In this document: piece after piece, positions 27,621 to 34,607 of the stretch
How positions within the stretch are numbered: position 1 is the first letter of the stretch
Layout: each line of letters opens with the position of its first letter
Virus record (IMG/VR): IMGVR_UViG_3300032268_000694
Span: 55,276 to 119,275 of that record
DNA from: a virus
DNA: 64,000 nucleotides
Reading direction: 5' to 3' (one strand)
Notes under the pieces: generated by a model
Seen by the model: the letters and a program-made list of their open reading frames with translations, nothing else
Told to the model about the DNA's origin: nothing
Database searches by the model: none
Translations under genes and position numbers: made by a program

Positions 27621-28166
27621 TTATTTATCTTTACTTTGTAAAATAGGATTATCTGTAGGCCATTCTATCTGAAATTCAGGATCATTCCATTTAATAACAC
27701 CATGATCAACTGAATCAACATAACCATCTTTATAGAACATATTATAATGAAATATACAATCAGTTAATGCATAATGCCCGTTAGCAAATCCAGGTGGAAC
27801 TAATACTTGTTCTCTTGTTCTTTCAGTAATAAGATATGATTCCCAATCACCATATGTAGGCGATGTTGATCTTGCATCTAATACTACTAAATATATTTCA
27901 CCCACCAATGCTTGTACTAACTTCCATGTTTTATTATCATAATGTAAACCTCTTAATACACCTTTGTATGAACGAGAAAATCTACCATGGATTGACAGTT
28001 CTTCCTTATTGTAATGTATATGATTCATTACTGGATGTTCTTCACTATGATACGTTGTGAATATTTCACCTCTAAATTCTCTAAAAATTGATGGTGTAAA
28101 TAGCGGTACTTCAAAACCAAATTTTTTGGATTCCGTAACCTTGAATTGATTCCATTTATTATTCAT
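27621..28166 (-). CDS. NDP-4-keto-sugar 3,5-epimerase (RmlC-like)
   Basis: 181 residues, the normal length for an RmlC cupin. Family motifs: GVLRGLHYD (catalytic His), EIYLVVLDARSTSPTYGDW, VPPGFANGHYAL and HGVIKWNDPEFQIEWP. It is the first gene of the minus-strand operon, with an oppositely oriented TATTTATA copy 18 bases upstream. It would epimerise the 4-keto-6-deoxy sugar made by the dehydratase. The substrate sugar is not certain, since the dehydratase looks GDP-type. Confidence 0.85.
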   Translation of the reverse strand: MNNKWNQFKVTESKKFGFEVPLFTPSIFREFRGEIFTTYHSEEHPVMNHIHYNKEELSIHGRFSRSYKGVLRGLHYDNKTWKLVQALVGEIYLVVLDARSTSPTYGDWESYLITERTREQVLVPPGFANGHYALTDCIFHYNMFYKDGYVDSVDHGVIKWNDPEFQIEWPTDNPILQSKDK

Positions 28167-28184
28167 TATGTAACTTATTTCAAT

Positions 28185-28192
28185 TATAAATA
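28185..28192 (-). promoter_or_regulatory. TATTTATA motif on minus strand (putative late promoter, divergent)
   Basis: Plus strand reads TATAAATA, so the minus strand reads TATTTATA. It lies 18 bases upstream of the minus-strand ATG (28166). The next 8 bases carry a plus-oriented copy, so the two motifs stand back to back between divergent operons. This is the best evidence that the motif is directional. Confidence 0.6.
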
Positions 28193-28200
28193 TATTTATT
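28193..28200 (+). promoter_or_regulatory. TATTTATT motif (putative late promoter, divergent partner)
   Basis: Directly adjacent to the minus-strand copy and 20 bases before the plus-strand ATG at 28221. It restarts plus-strand transcription after the inverted operon. Confidence 0.6.
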
Positions 28201-28220
28201 GCCGACTAAAATAATATATT

Positions 28221-28952
28221 ATGGTTGGTTTAATTAAAGACAATAACAAAGTTCCATTTATTTCATTAGCTGATTTTATCGACAATGATAAACTAAACGT
28301 AGCTAAACAGGAATTAGCAGCATATAAAGAAAAACAAGATAATGAAGGTGCTAAAGTATTTATCGGATATAATGGTAGCGATTGGGCAGAAGATGAATTT
28401 CAACAAAAACAAAAAGACGCGTTACCTTTAACTACAGAATACATTTCTTCATTTTGTTCTACTGTAGCACCGTTTAATATAAGATTTGAAGATGAAAATA
28501 GTAGCAACGTATTGTTACACCAAGACATGGCTCCTTTTGCTTGTGCTCCTTGGGATTCATTAATTCCTAATTATAAAGAAAGTTTAGAAGAATCAATTCA
28601 TCAACTATTAAAAGATTCTGAAGGTTTTACTATAGTTGACAATATTAAAAATGTTAATAGTGAATTTAACGGACTAGATTTTGATTATGATTCTTATCTA
28701 AAGCAAGGTGATTACTATCACGACAAAGTAAAATCAGCATATAAATTACATTTAGTTATGTCTGATACTAAAACATTATGTGTATATGATAATGTTGAAG
28801 ACAAAATCTACAACTTTACATCCCCAGCATCTGTATTTAATGCCCATGACTATCATGACACTCGCTTTGGCAGTCATGGTATCAGCATTCAATTTCCAAT
28901 GAGTCCTTATTTCTTAAAAAATGAAATTAAGGAATATTTGGAATTAGTATAA
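28221..28952 (+). CDS. Possible 2-oxoglutarate/Fe(II)-dependent oxygenase-like protein
   Basis: 243 residues. VLLHQDMAP (about 92-100) could supply the HxD iron ligands. The block FNAHDYHDTRFGSHGISIQFPM near 213-234 could supply the distal His and a substrate-binding Arg or Ser on the last strands of a jelly-roll. The stretch between them (LHLVMSDTKTLCVYD) has the expected beta pattern. Such oxygenases are common in T4-like marine phages. The assignment rests on motif spacing by eye and could be wrong. First gene after the divergent promoter. Confidence 0.4.
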   Translation: MVGLIKDNNKVPFISLADFIDNDKLNVAKQELAAYKEKQDNEGAKVFIGYNGSDWAEDEFQQKQKDALPLTTEYISSFCSTVAPFNIRFEDENSSNVLLHQDMAPFACAPWDSLIPNYKESLEESIHQLLKDSEGFTIVDNIKNVNSEFNGLDFDYDSYLKQGDYYHDKVKSAYKLHLVMSDTKTLCVYDNVEDKIYNFTSPASVFNAHDYHDTRFGSHGISIQFPMSPYFLKNEIKEYLELV

Positions 28953-28982
28953 AAATAACATATATTTAATTAAATAAAGGCT

Positions 28983-29099
28983 ATGAAAAAAATAATCAAG
29001 TGGTTTAAAGATAAACTGGATGAACGTAAACGTCAAAAACGTTTTAAAAAGAAAATTGAAGAATTAAAAAAACGCGATCCATTTATATATAATCACTAG
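28983..29099 (+). CDS. Very small basic helical protein
   Basis: 38 residues, 16 of them Lys or Arg, predicted to be one long amphipathic helix. It begins at an ATG after AGGCT and ends two bases before the carbamoyltransferase start. Such tiny basic proteins are frequent in T4-like genomes and may bind nucleic acid or host enzymes. Function unknown. Confidence 0.5.
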   Translation: MKKIIKWFKDKLDERKRQKRFKKKIEELKKRDPFIYNH

Positions 29100-29101
29100 T
29101 T

Positions 29102-30649
29102 ATGAACATATTGGGTATATCGGCGTATTATCACGATTCGTCCGCTTGTCTATTTCAAAAAGGTAAATTAGTATTTGCTTGTGAAGAAGAAAAATTCACT
29201 GGTATTAAACATGATTCATCTTTTCCTATAAATTCTATAAATTATATTTTAGAAAATTATACGGATAAGATTGACTTGATATGTTATTACGAAAATCCTA
29301 AATTAAAACTTAAACGAGCATTAAAACATAACATCAAATCAGTTCCTCGCATACTGTGGACTAATGTCAAGTTGTTTTTTAAATTAAATAAAATTTGTAG
29401 AAATATTTTTTATTCTACTCACCATATGTCTCATATGGCTTATTCCTATTATACATCTCCTTTTAGTCGTGCTACATTAGTTAGCGTTGATGGTGTTGGA
29501 GAGGAAGAAACAATATGCATAGCCAAAGCAAAAAATAACACAATTACTCAAATTGAATCTACTAAATATCCACATTCATTAGGACTATTATACTCAGCAA
29601 TAACTGCTTATTTAGGATTTAAACCAAACGAAGGTGAATATAAAGTTATGGGTTTAGCCTCGTATGGTAATCCAAAAAAATATGCTGGTGATTTTAATAA
29701 AATTGCTTGTCATAAAGACGGAATACAAATTAATATGAAGTATTTCTCTTGGGATAAAAGTAATAAAGTAATGTTTAATCATCATTTAATAGAATTATTA
29801 GGTGATAATAGACTACCGGATGAACCCATAACACAACGTCATAAAGATATAGCTGCTGCTTTACAACACAAATACGAAAGTATGTTGTTTTATATTTTAA
29901 ACAAATATAGCGGTGATAATCTATGTTTAAGTGGTGGGTGTGCTTATAATGGAACAGCAAATGGTAAGATAACAAAAAATACTACCTATAAAAAATTATG
30001 GATACCAACCGCACCATCTGATGCTGGTTCATGCATAGGTGCTTGTTTAAATTACTTACAAATAAAAATCCACCCAGACCCATTTTTAGGTCCCAGCTAT
30101 GATTTTATTATGTGTAAATCAGTACCATTAGATTTTGATGTTATTGCTAAAGAATTAAATGATGGTAAAGTTGTAGGTTGGTATGAAGGGCGAATTGAAT
30201 TTGGTGCTAGGGCATTAGGGCATAGAAGTATATTAGCTAATCCTACATTACCTCATATGCAGGAACGTATTAATAAGCTAATTAAAAAACGCGAAATGTT
30301 CAGGCCTTTTGCCCCAATGGTAATTTATAGAGACCAAACTAAATACTTTAAATCAGCTGATAACGTTCCTTTTATGAATCAAGTGGTTGAAGTTAAAGAA
30401 GAATATAGAGATATATTAAAAGCTGTAACTCATGTAGACGGAACGGCACGTATCCAATCTGTAAGAGAAGGTAATATGTACAAATTATTAAAAAGTTTTG
30501 AGAAGCAAAGTGGATTTCCTATATTACTAAATACATCATTTAATGTTAAAGACAAAACTATAGTATTGTATCCTGAAGATGCACTACAAACATTCTATGA
30601 TACGGATATGGACATATTAGTAATTAATAATGAAATGTATTTTAAATGA
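29102..30649 (+). CDS. NodU/CmcH-family carbamoyltransferase
   Basis: 515 residues. N-terminal YrdC/Kae1-type actin fold: MNILGISAYYHDSSACLF and SVDGVGEEET. HHMSHMAYSYY carries the conserved His residues, and EGEYKVMGLASYG is present. C-terminal domain: LCLSGGCAYNG, GARALGHRSILANP, RPFAPMV and LNTSFNV. All are signatures of O-carbamoyltransferases that use carbamoyl phosphate and ATP. It probably carbamoylates the phage-made sugar. It overlaps the next gene by four bases. Full length, with no visible defects. Confidence 0.9.
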   Translation: MNILGISAYYHDSSACLFQKGKLVFACEEEKFTGIKHDSSFPINSINYILENYTDKIDLICYYENPKLKLKRALKHNIKSVPRILWTNVKLFFKLNKICRNIFYSTHHMSHMAYSYYTSPFSRATLVSVDGVGEEETICIAKAKNNTITQIESTKYPHSLGLLYSAITAYLGFKPNEGEYKVMGLASYGNPKKYAGDFNKIACHKDGIQINMKYFSWDKSNKVMFNHHLIELLGDNRLPDEPITQRHKDIAAALQHKYESMLFYILNKYSGDNLCLSGGCAYNGTANGKITKNTTYKKLWIPTAPSDAGSCIGACLNYLQIKIHPDPFLGPSYDFIMCKSVPLDFDVIAKELNDGKVVGWYEGRIEFGARALGHRSILANPTLPHMQERINKLIKKREMFRPFAPMVIYRDQTKYFKSADNVPFMNQVVEVKEEYRDILKAVTHVDGTARIQSVREGNMYKLLKSFEKQSGFPILLNTSFNVKDKTIVLYPEDALQTFYDTDMDILVINNEMYFK

Positions 30650-31065
30650 TAACAGTACTATTCGGACAACCACACTCAGGTAAAACAACATTAGCTCAAA
30701 GGCTAGAAGCAGACTATTATATAGATGGAGACCATCTAAGAACCATGTTTCAAAACAAAGATTATAGCAGGCAAGGTAGAATTAATAATTTAAATAGAGC
30801 TAGTGATATTGCTACATACTTACACTACAATGGTGAAAACGTAGTTTTATCTCTGGTATATCCATACCAAGAAACAAGAAATTACTTGAATAATTTAGTG
30901 CCTGGAGTTAAATGGATTTATTTAACCTATGAAATAGATAGAGGCAGAGAACAATTTCATGTAGCTGATTTTGAATACCCCGCGGATGATGAAGCTCTAT
31001 ACCTAAACACAGAGTGGATGGAGGAAGAAGATTGTATCAAACAAATTAAAGAATATGTGGGATAA
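30646..31065 (+). CDS. Adenylylsulfate (APS) kinase-like P-loop protein
   Basis: 139 residues. The Walker A motif is GQPHSGKTT at 7-15. IDGDHLRTMF, then YSRQGRINNLNRASDIATYL and VVLSLVYPYQETR, match the APS kinase (CysC) pattern of DGD, SxxxRxxN and S-(I/V)-x-PY. It is a little shorter than bacterial CysC. APS kinase makes PAPS, the sulfate donor, and a sulfotransferase-like gene lies 2.8 kb downstream. It overlaps the neighbouring nucleotidyltransferase gene by 11 bases. Confidence 0.7.
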   Translation: MITVLFGQPHSGKTTLAQRLEADYYIDGDHLRTMFQNKDYSRQGRINNLNRASDIATYLHYNGENVVLSLVYPYQETRNYLNNLVPGVKWIYLTYEIDRGREQFHVADFEYPADDEALYLNTEWMEEEDCIKQIKEYVG

Positions 31066-31453
31066 GAAAGTACATGTTAAAAGCTCAATGGAGCGTAAAG
31101 ACAGTCAATGGTCATTATTCATTGGACGTTGGCAACCACTCCACACTGGACATAAAGAATTATTTAGACAAGTAATTAATGAAGGTGGTAAAGTGTGTGT
31201 TGGTATTAGAGATGGAGAGGTTAATGAAAAGAACCCATTCAGCCCATTCCAAGTAATGAGTAATATCTTTGATGAAATGCAAGCTGAAGTAGAAGCAGGC
31301 ACTTTAAAAGCAATTATTATACCAGATATATGCAGCGTTGAATTTGGACGCGGTGTTGGATACGATATTATAGAACACATACCTCCACCTGAAGTGGCTG
31401 AAATATCAGCGACTAAAATACGTAAACAAATGAAGGCTGAGGGTAAATTATGA
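31055..31453 (+). CDS. Small nucleotidyltransferase (HxGH/ISxTxxR type)
   Basis: 132 residues. IGRWQPLHTGHKELF carries the HxGH nucleotide-binding motif. VAEISATKIRKQM supplies the ISxTxxR motif of cytidylyltransferases, NMN adenylyltransferases and ATP sulfurylases. Next to an APS kinase-like gene it could act in sulfate activation, but it is far shorter than known ATP sulfurylases, and a CTP-dependent sugar or alcohol activation is equally likely. An internal ATG at 31088 is an alternative start. It overlaps the next gene by four bases. Confidence 0.7.
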   Translation: MWDKKVHVKSSMERKDSQWSLFIGRWQPLHTGHKELFRQVINEGGKVCVGIRDGEVNEKNPFSPFQVMSNIFDEMQAEVEAGTLKAIIIPDICSVEFGRGVGYDIIEHIPPPEVAEISATKIRKQMKAEGKL

Positions 31454-31659
31454 TAGTACAACAAAAAAGACATATAGCAAAAACCATTAGTTATCGCGTT
31501 GTTAGTACACTGATTGGGTTTGGTATTATGTGGGCTGTTACTGGTAGTGTTAAAATTGGTGCTGTTTTTAGCGCGGCTGAATTAATATATAAGCCAATTC
31601 AATATTATATCCATGAACGGATATGGTATAAATGGATTAAATATGGTTTAAAAAATTAA
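31450..31659 (+). CDS. DUF2061-type small membrane protein
   Basis: 69 residues. It has the DUF2061 pattern: a basic N-terminus (KRHIAKTISYRVVSTLIGF), one membrane segment (about 17-34), a second hydrophobic segment (IGAVFSAAELIYKPIQYYIHERIW) and a basic tail. In bacteria DUF2061 proteins often sit beside or are fused to sulfate-activation enzymes, which fits the two genes upstream. It acts in the inner membrane. Molecular function unknown. Confidence 0.75.
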   Translation: MIVQQKRHIAKTISYRVVSTLIGFGIMWAVTGSVKIGAVFSAAELIYKPIQYYIHERIWYKWIKYGLKN

Positions 31660-31667
31660 TATTTATA
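31660..31667 (+). promoter_or_regulatory. TATTTATA motif (putative late promoter)
   Basis: Directly after the DUF2061 stop and only 6 bases before the next ATG (31674). A 6-bp inverted repeat (TAATAT/ATATTA, 31657-31674) overlaps it, which is not surprising in such A+T-rich DNA. Confidence 0.4.
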
Positions 31668-31673
31668 GATATT

Positions 31674-31961
31674 ATGAACAAAATAAGTGAAATAATAAAT
31701 GCATGGGCTGTATCGCTTAACCCCACCTCAGAACAAAAAGAATTAGCAGAGAAGCGATATGAGATATGTTTAGGTTGCGAACATTATGGTAAAAGCAGAC
31801 CTGTAACCGGTGATGAATATTGTAAAAAATGTTTATGTCCTATTCAAAAGAAAGTATATACTCAAAAATTAAACGACACATGTCCTCTTAAAAAATGGGA
31901 TGCTGTAGAAAAAGAATTTAGAGAAAATAAAATTAAAAACAATAAATACAAAATAATATAG
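31674..31961 (+). CDS. Small Cys-rich, probably zinc-binding protein
   Basis: 95 residues. The Cys pattern is ICLGCEHYG, then EYCKKCLCPI, then DTCPLKKW. The arrangement R-x-x-x-C-x-x-C, CxxCxC and TCPLxKW is a recurring zinc-ribbon-like family in T4-type phages. The N-terminal helix (ISEIINAWAVSLNPTSEQK) may be a docking segment. Function unknown; metal binding is inferred. Confidence 0.7.
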   Translation: MNKISEIINAWAVSLNPTSEQKELAEKRYEICLGCEHYGKSRPVTGDEYCKKCLCPIQKKVYTQKLNDTCPLKKWDAVEKEFRENKIKNNKYKII

Positions 31962-31965
31962 ATTA

Positions 31966-31973
31966 TATTTATA
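31966..31973 (+). promoter_or_regulatory. TATTTATA motif (putative late promoter)
   Basis: 22 bases before the ATG at 31996, in the typical spacing class, within GATTATATTTATATTATATA. Confidence 0.55.
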
Positions 31974-31995
31974 TTATATAATACAATAACAGATT

Positions 31996-33765
31996 ATGAG
32001 AAGCGTACTTTTAGCGACAGATTTAATTAGAAAAGGTGATGGTAGTTGGACACCAACAGAAATCAATACCAATGCTGGGCACTTGATTCCTTTTGACTAT
32101 CCTACTGATCCTGTTGCTCAACCTGTTGTTGATTTTATGCCAAATTTCGCTCCTTTTTTCAATCATGTAGAATTTAATAATTTTTTACAAACTAATGGTA
32201 TTACAAAGCTTATAGTGATTGATAAAGCTGGTAGTATGGGTGTAGTGTTTGAATCTTTTGCAGGTTATTATAATTACCAATATGAATTAGTAATTGCTGT
32301 TGAAGGTAGTTTAACTATACCTAATATTAATGATGCTGATGATGTTTTTATTATAAGAGTTGCATATGATGTTAGTGCATTAGTAGATGATTTATATGCA
32401 CGAGATATGTTTGAATTTCATAACCTAATAAAAGATGAATCGTTTGCTTCCCCAGTAACTTTTAATATAGATGGCGAAAATAATATTGATACTATTACTG
32501 AATTTGAACCATCAATAGATGGAATAGTACCTAATTACCTTATTAAGCCTAGAACCCCAGGATACGCAAAAGGTGACTATCCAAAACTTTACAGATTAGA
32601 TACTGCTGAAGAATTAGATGCTTTAAAAGCAAATATTACCGAAAATGAGTTTATTCAAAAATATGAATACAATGAAGTATTAGGTACAGTTGATAACCGA
32701 ACTTCTTTTATTAGAAGTATGGATTTAGTATATGGCCCAAATTTAGATGTAATGAATGTTATTACATATAAAGCTATGAATGCTGTATCAACACAAAATT
32801 CATTACTACAATATGAAAGTGAAGTATTACCTGGTAAAAGATTAGATCCACTTTTTGCAACTAAATGGTTACCTAAGCATTTCCTATTAAATGACAGATT
32901 ATTTCACTTTGATGCTACTGATAGTATACTAATGCCAGATGGAACAGATAAAATTGCATCTGAATTAATAATCAATGAAGAAATACTTGGCATAAGTTTC
33001 AATCAGGCGATAAAACAATTTAAATCTTCTCCTGTTAGCACATTAGAAACATATACAACCGGTAGTTCTCCTATAAGTGTTATAACAAGAAACAGTTTAA
33101 ATTGTATATTTGTTAATATATCTGCTGTTGATAGTGATGATAATCAATATAATTGGTATGATGGTATAGGTAATTTATATCTAATGCAAAAAGTAGGTTC
33201 ATCTAATGCCCAGTACGTTTCTCAAACATCTGGATTTATAGAAGTTGGAGATGCTATATTTGTATTTGATACACTAAATAATACAACTAAACCCTTAACA
33301 GTTACTTCTATTCATTATGATATTAAAAACATACCAACTTACAAAATATCTCTTGGTGGTGAATTTAAAGAATTTATGATTAAATTAGATGAAAATATTT
33401 ATCTAGTACAACACAACGCCCAATGTATTGAAGGTTGTGGACAATATGTATTTTGTAATAACTATTATTGTTTTGGATGTGGTAAATATGATTTTAACTG
33501 CCCAAACTGTTCTTTCACTTACGGACAGGGAGTTGCTTGCTTCTCAGACAGAAGATTAAAAGAAAATATTGTATTGGTAGGTACATCACCAAACGGAATT
33601 AACATTTATCAATTTAATTATATTGAAACAGAAGGATTATATGAAGGTGTTATAGCACAAGATTTATTAAATACTCCATTCGAAGATGTAGTATCCTTAG
33701 ATGAAAGTGGATTCTATAAAGTAGATTACTCTAAAATAGATGTTGAACTTAAAAAAATAAGCTAA
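31996..33765 (+). CDS. Chimeric protein: ATP-grasp-like N-terminus, degenerate Hint (intein-like) domain, S74 chaperone C-terminus
   Basis: 589 residues. Part 1 (about 1-290): LATDLIRKGDG, TEINTNAG, YDVSALVDDLYARDMFEF and NYLIKPRTPGYAKGDYPKLYR resemble ATP-grasp proteins. Part 2 (about 303-474): FDATDSILMPDGTDKIASEL resembles Hint block A without the usual first Cys, and the domain ends IYLVQHN-A (His473-Asn474), as intein-like domains do. A Cys cluster follows (477-506). Part 3: S74 chaperone with Ser517 and Lys522 in SDRRLKEN and the GVIAQDLL motif. S74 implies a virion or fibre location. The mix is unusual, and assignments of parts 1 and 2 are by eye. Confidence 0.6.
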   Translation: MRSVLLATDLIRKGDGSWTPTEINTNAGHLIPFDYPTDPVAQPVVDFMPNFAPFFNHVEFNNFLQTNGITKLIVIDKAGSMGVVFESFAGYYNYQYELVIAVEGSLTIPNINDADDVFIIRVAYDVSALVDDLYARDMFEFHNLIKDESFASPVTFNIDGENNIDTITEFEPSIDGIVPNYLIKPRTPGYAKGDYPKLYRLDTAEELDALKANITENEFIQKYEYNEVLGTVDNRTSFIRSMDLVYGPNLDVMNVITYKAMNAVSTQNSLLQYESEVLPGKRLDPLFATKWLPKHFLLNDRLFHFDATDSILMPDGTDKIASELIINEEILGISFNQAIKQFKSSPVSTLETYTTGSSPISVITRNSLNCIFVNISAVDSDDNQYNWYDGIGNLYLMQKVGSSNAQYVSQTSGFIEVGDAIFVFDTLNNTTKPLTVTSIHYDIKNIPTYKISLGGEFKEFMIKLDENIYLVQHNAQCIEGCGQYVFCNNYYCFGCGKYDFNCPNCSFTYGQGVACFSDRRLKENIVLVGTSPNGINIYQFNYIETEGLYEGVIAQDLLNTPFEDVVSLDESGFYKVDYSKIDVELKKIS

Positions 33766-33768
33766 ATT

Positions 33769-33885
33769 ATGAATGATAATCAAATAAAAAGACCAGATGC
33801 TACCCCTATTTCTAGTACAGAAAAACAAGAAATTAAAGTAATTGTTGAAAAAATTATAGAATTAATAAGAACAAAACATTTATAA
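33769..33885 (+). CDS. Very small protein downstream of the S74 chimera
   Basis: 38 residues, with a C-terminal helix (KQEIKVIVEKIIELIRTKHL). It begins at an ATG in the AAATTATG context, three bases after the upstream stop. No family recognised. It fills an otherwise empty gap before a gene with an unusual start. Confidence 0.45.
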   Translation: MNDNQIKRPDATPISSTEKQEIKVIVEKIIELIRTKHL

Positions 33886-33905
33886 TAATTTAAAATAGTT
33901 ATGCT

Positions 33906-34607
33906 TTGCTAGTAGATAATAAATTTATTATTGTACAAATACCTCGATGTGCAACAACTTCATTTTTACACACATGTCAGGTAAATAATATCCCAGCAGA
34001 ATATATTAGCTCATATGGTCGTCCACGTTTATATGATGCTAAAATAGGAAAAGGTGAACGCTTTCATGAAGATATTTTTAATCTACAAGAAAAATTTGGG
34101 TATGAATATCCTGTTATTGCTATCAAACGTGATAAAATTTCTTCGTTTATATCCTTATGGAGAATGATGTTAAAGATGTTTTTAGAATGGGGTGATATTG
34201 ATCTGTATCATAAATTAATAAAATTAAATTATAAAGAGATTTTATTTTTTAATGAAAACGATTACGATTTACTAGATATTGATAATATAATAAGATTAGC
34301 AAATGATTTTTGTAAACGACATGAAATAGATTCTAAAGATAGAAGTTTAAGCTGGTTAGTACAAATATATAAACCAAAGGAATGGTATCATAGAAATAAT
34401 CCTAACATAATTTGGTTTGATTTTAACAAACTGTATGAATTAGAAGAGTGGGTATCTAATAAATTAAATAGAGAATTTAAATTAGTTGAAATTAATTCAT
34501 CTGTAGATATTAAATGCAACTTAGTAAATAGTGAAGAATTTAGAGAAAAATTTAATCAACTATATAAAAAATACGAGGTATTTAAAAAATCTAAAAGTTT
34601 AATATGA
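33906..34607 (+). CDS. Sulfotransferase-like protein (unusual TTG start)
   Basis: 233 residues. FIIVQIPRCATTSFLHTC resembles the PAPS 5'-phosphosulfate loop (PKTGTTSL in classic enzymes), and VIAIKRDKISSFISLWRMM resembles the 3'-phosphate-binding R-D-x-x-x-S-x-x-S/W element. The only frame-consistent start is TTG at 33906. A properly spaced ATG in the favoured AGTTATG context lies 5 bases upstream at 33901 but is out of frame and stops after three codons. One extra T in CTTTG (33904-33908) would join them. It overlaps the next gene by four bases. It could use PAPS from the APS kinase-like gene. Confidence 0.6.
   Translation: MLVDNKFIIVQIPRCATTSFLHTCQVNNIPAEYISSYGRPRLYDAKIGKGERFHEDIFNLQEKFGYEYPVIAIKRDKISSFISLWRMMLKMFLEWGDIDLYHKLIKLNYKEILFFNENDYDLLDIDNIIRLANDFCKRHEIDSKDRSLSWLVQIYKPKEWYHRNNPNIIWFDFNKLYELEEWVSNKLNREFKLVEINSSVDIKCNLVNSEEFREKFNQLYKKYEVFKKSKSLI

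Noticed and set aside
28953-28982. Another late motif (ATATATTTAATTAAATAAA)
   Set aside because: It lacks the TATTTAT(A/T) core (TATTTAAT instead), and the following small gene is close to the upstream stop, so it was left out of the motif count.
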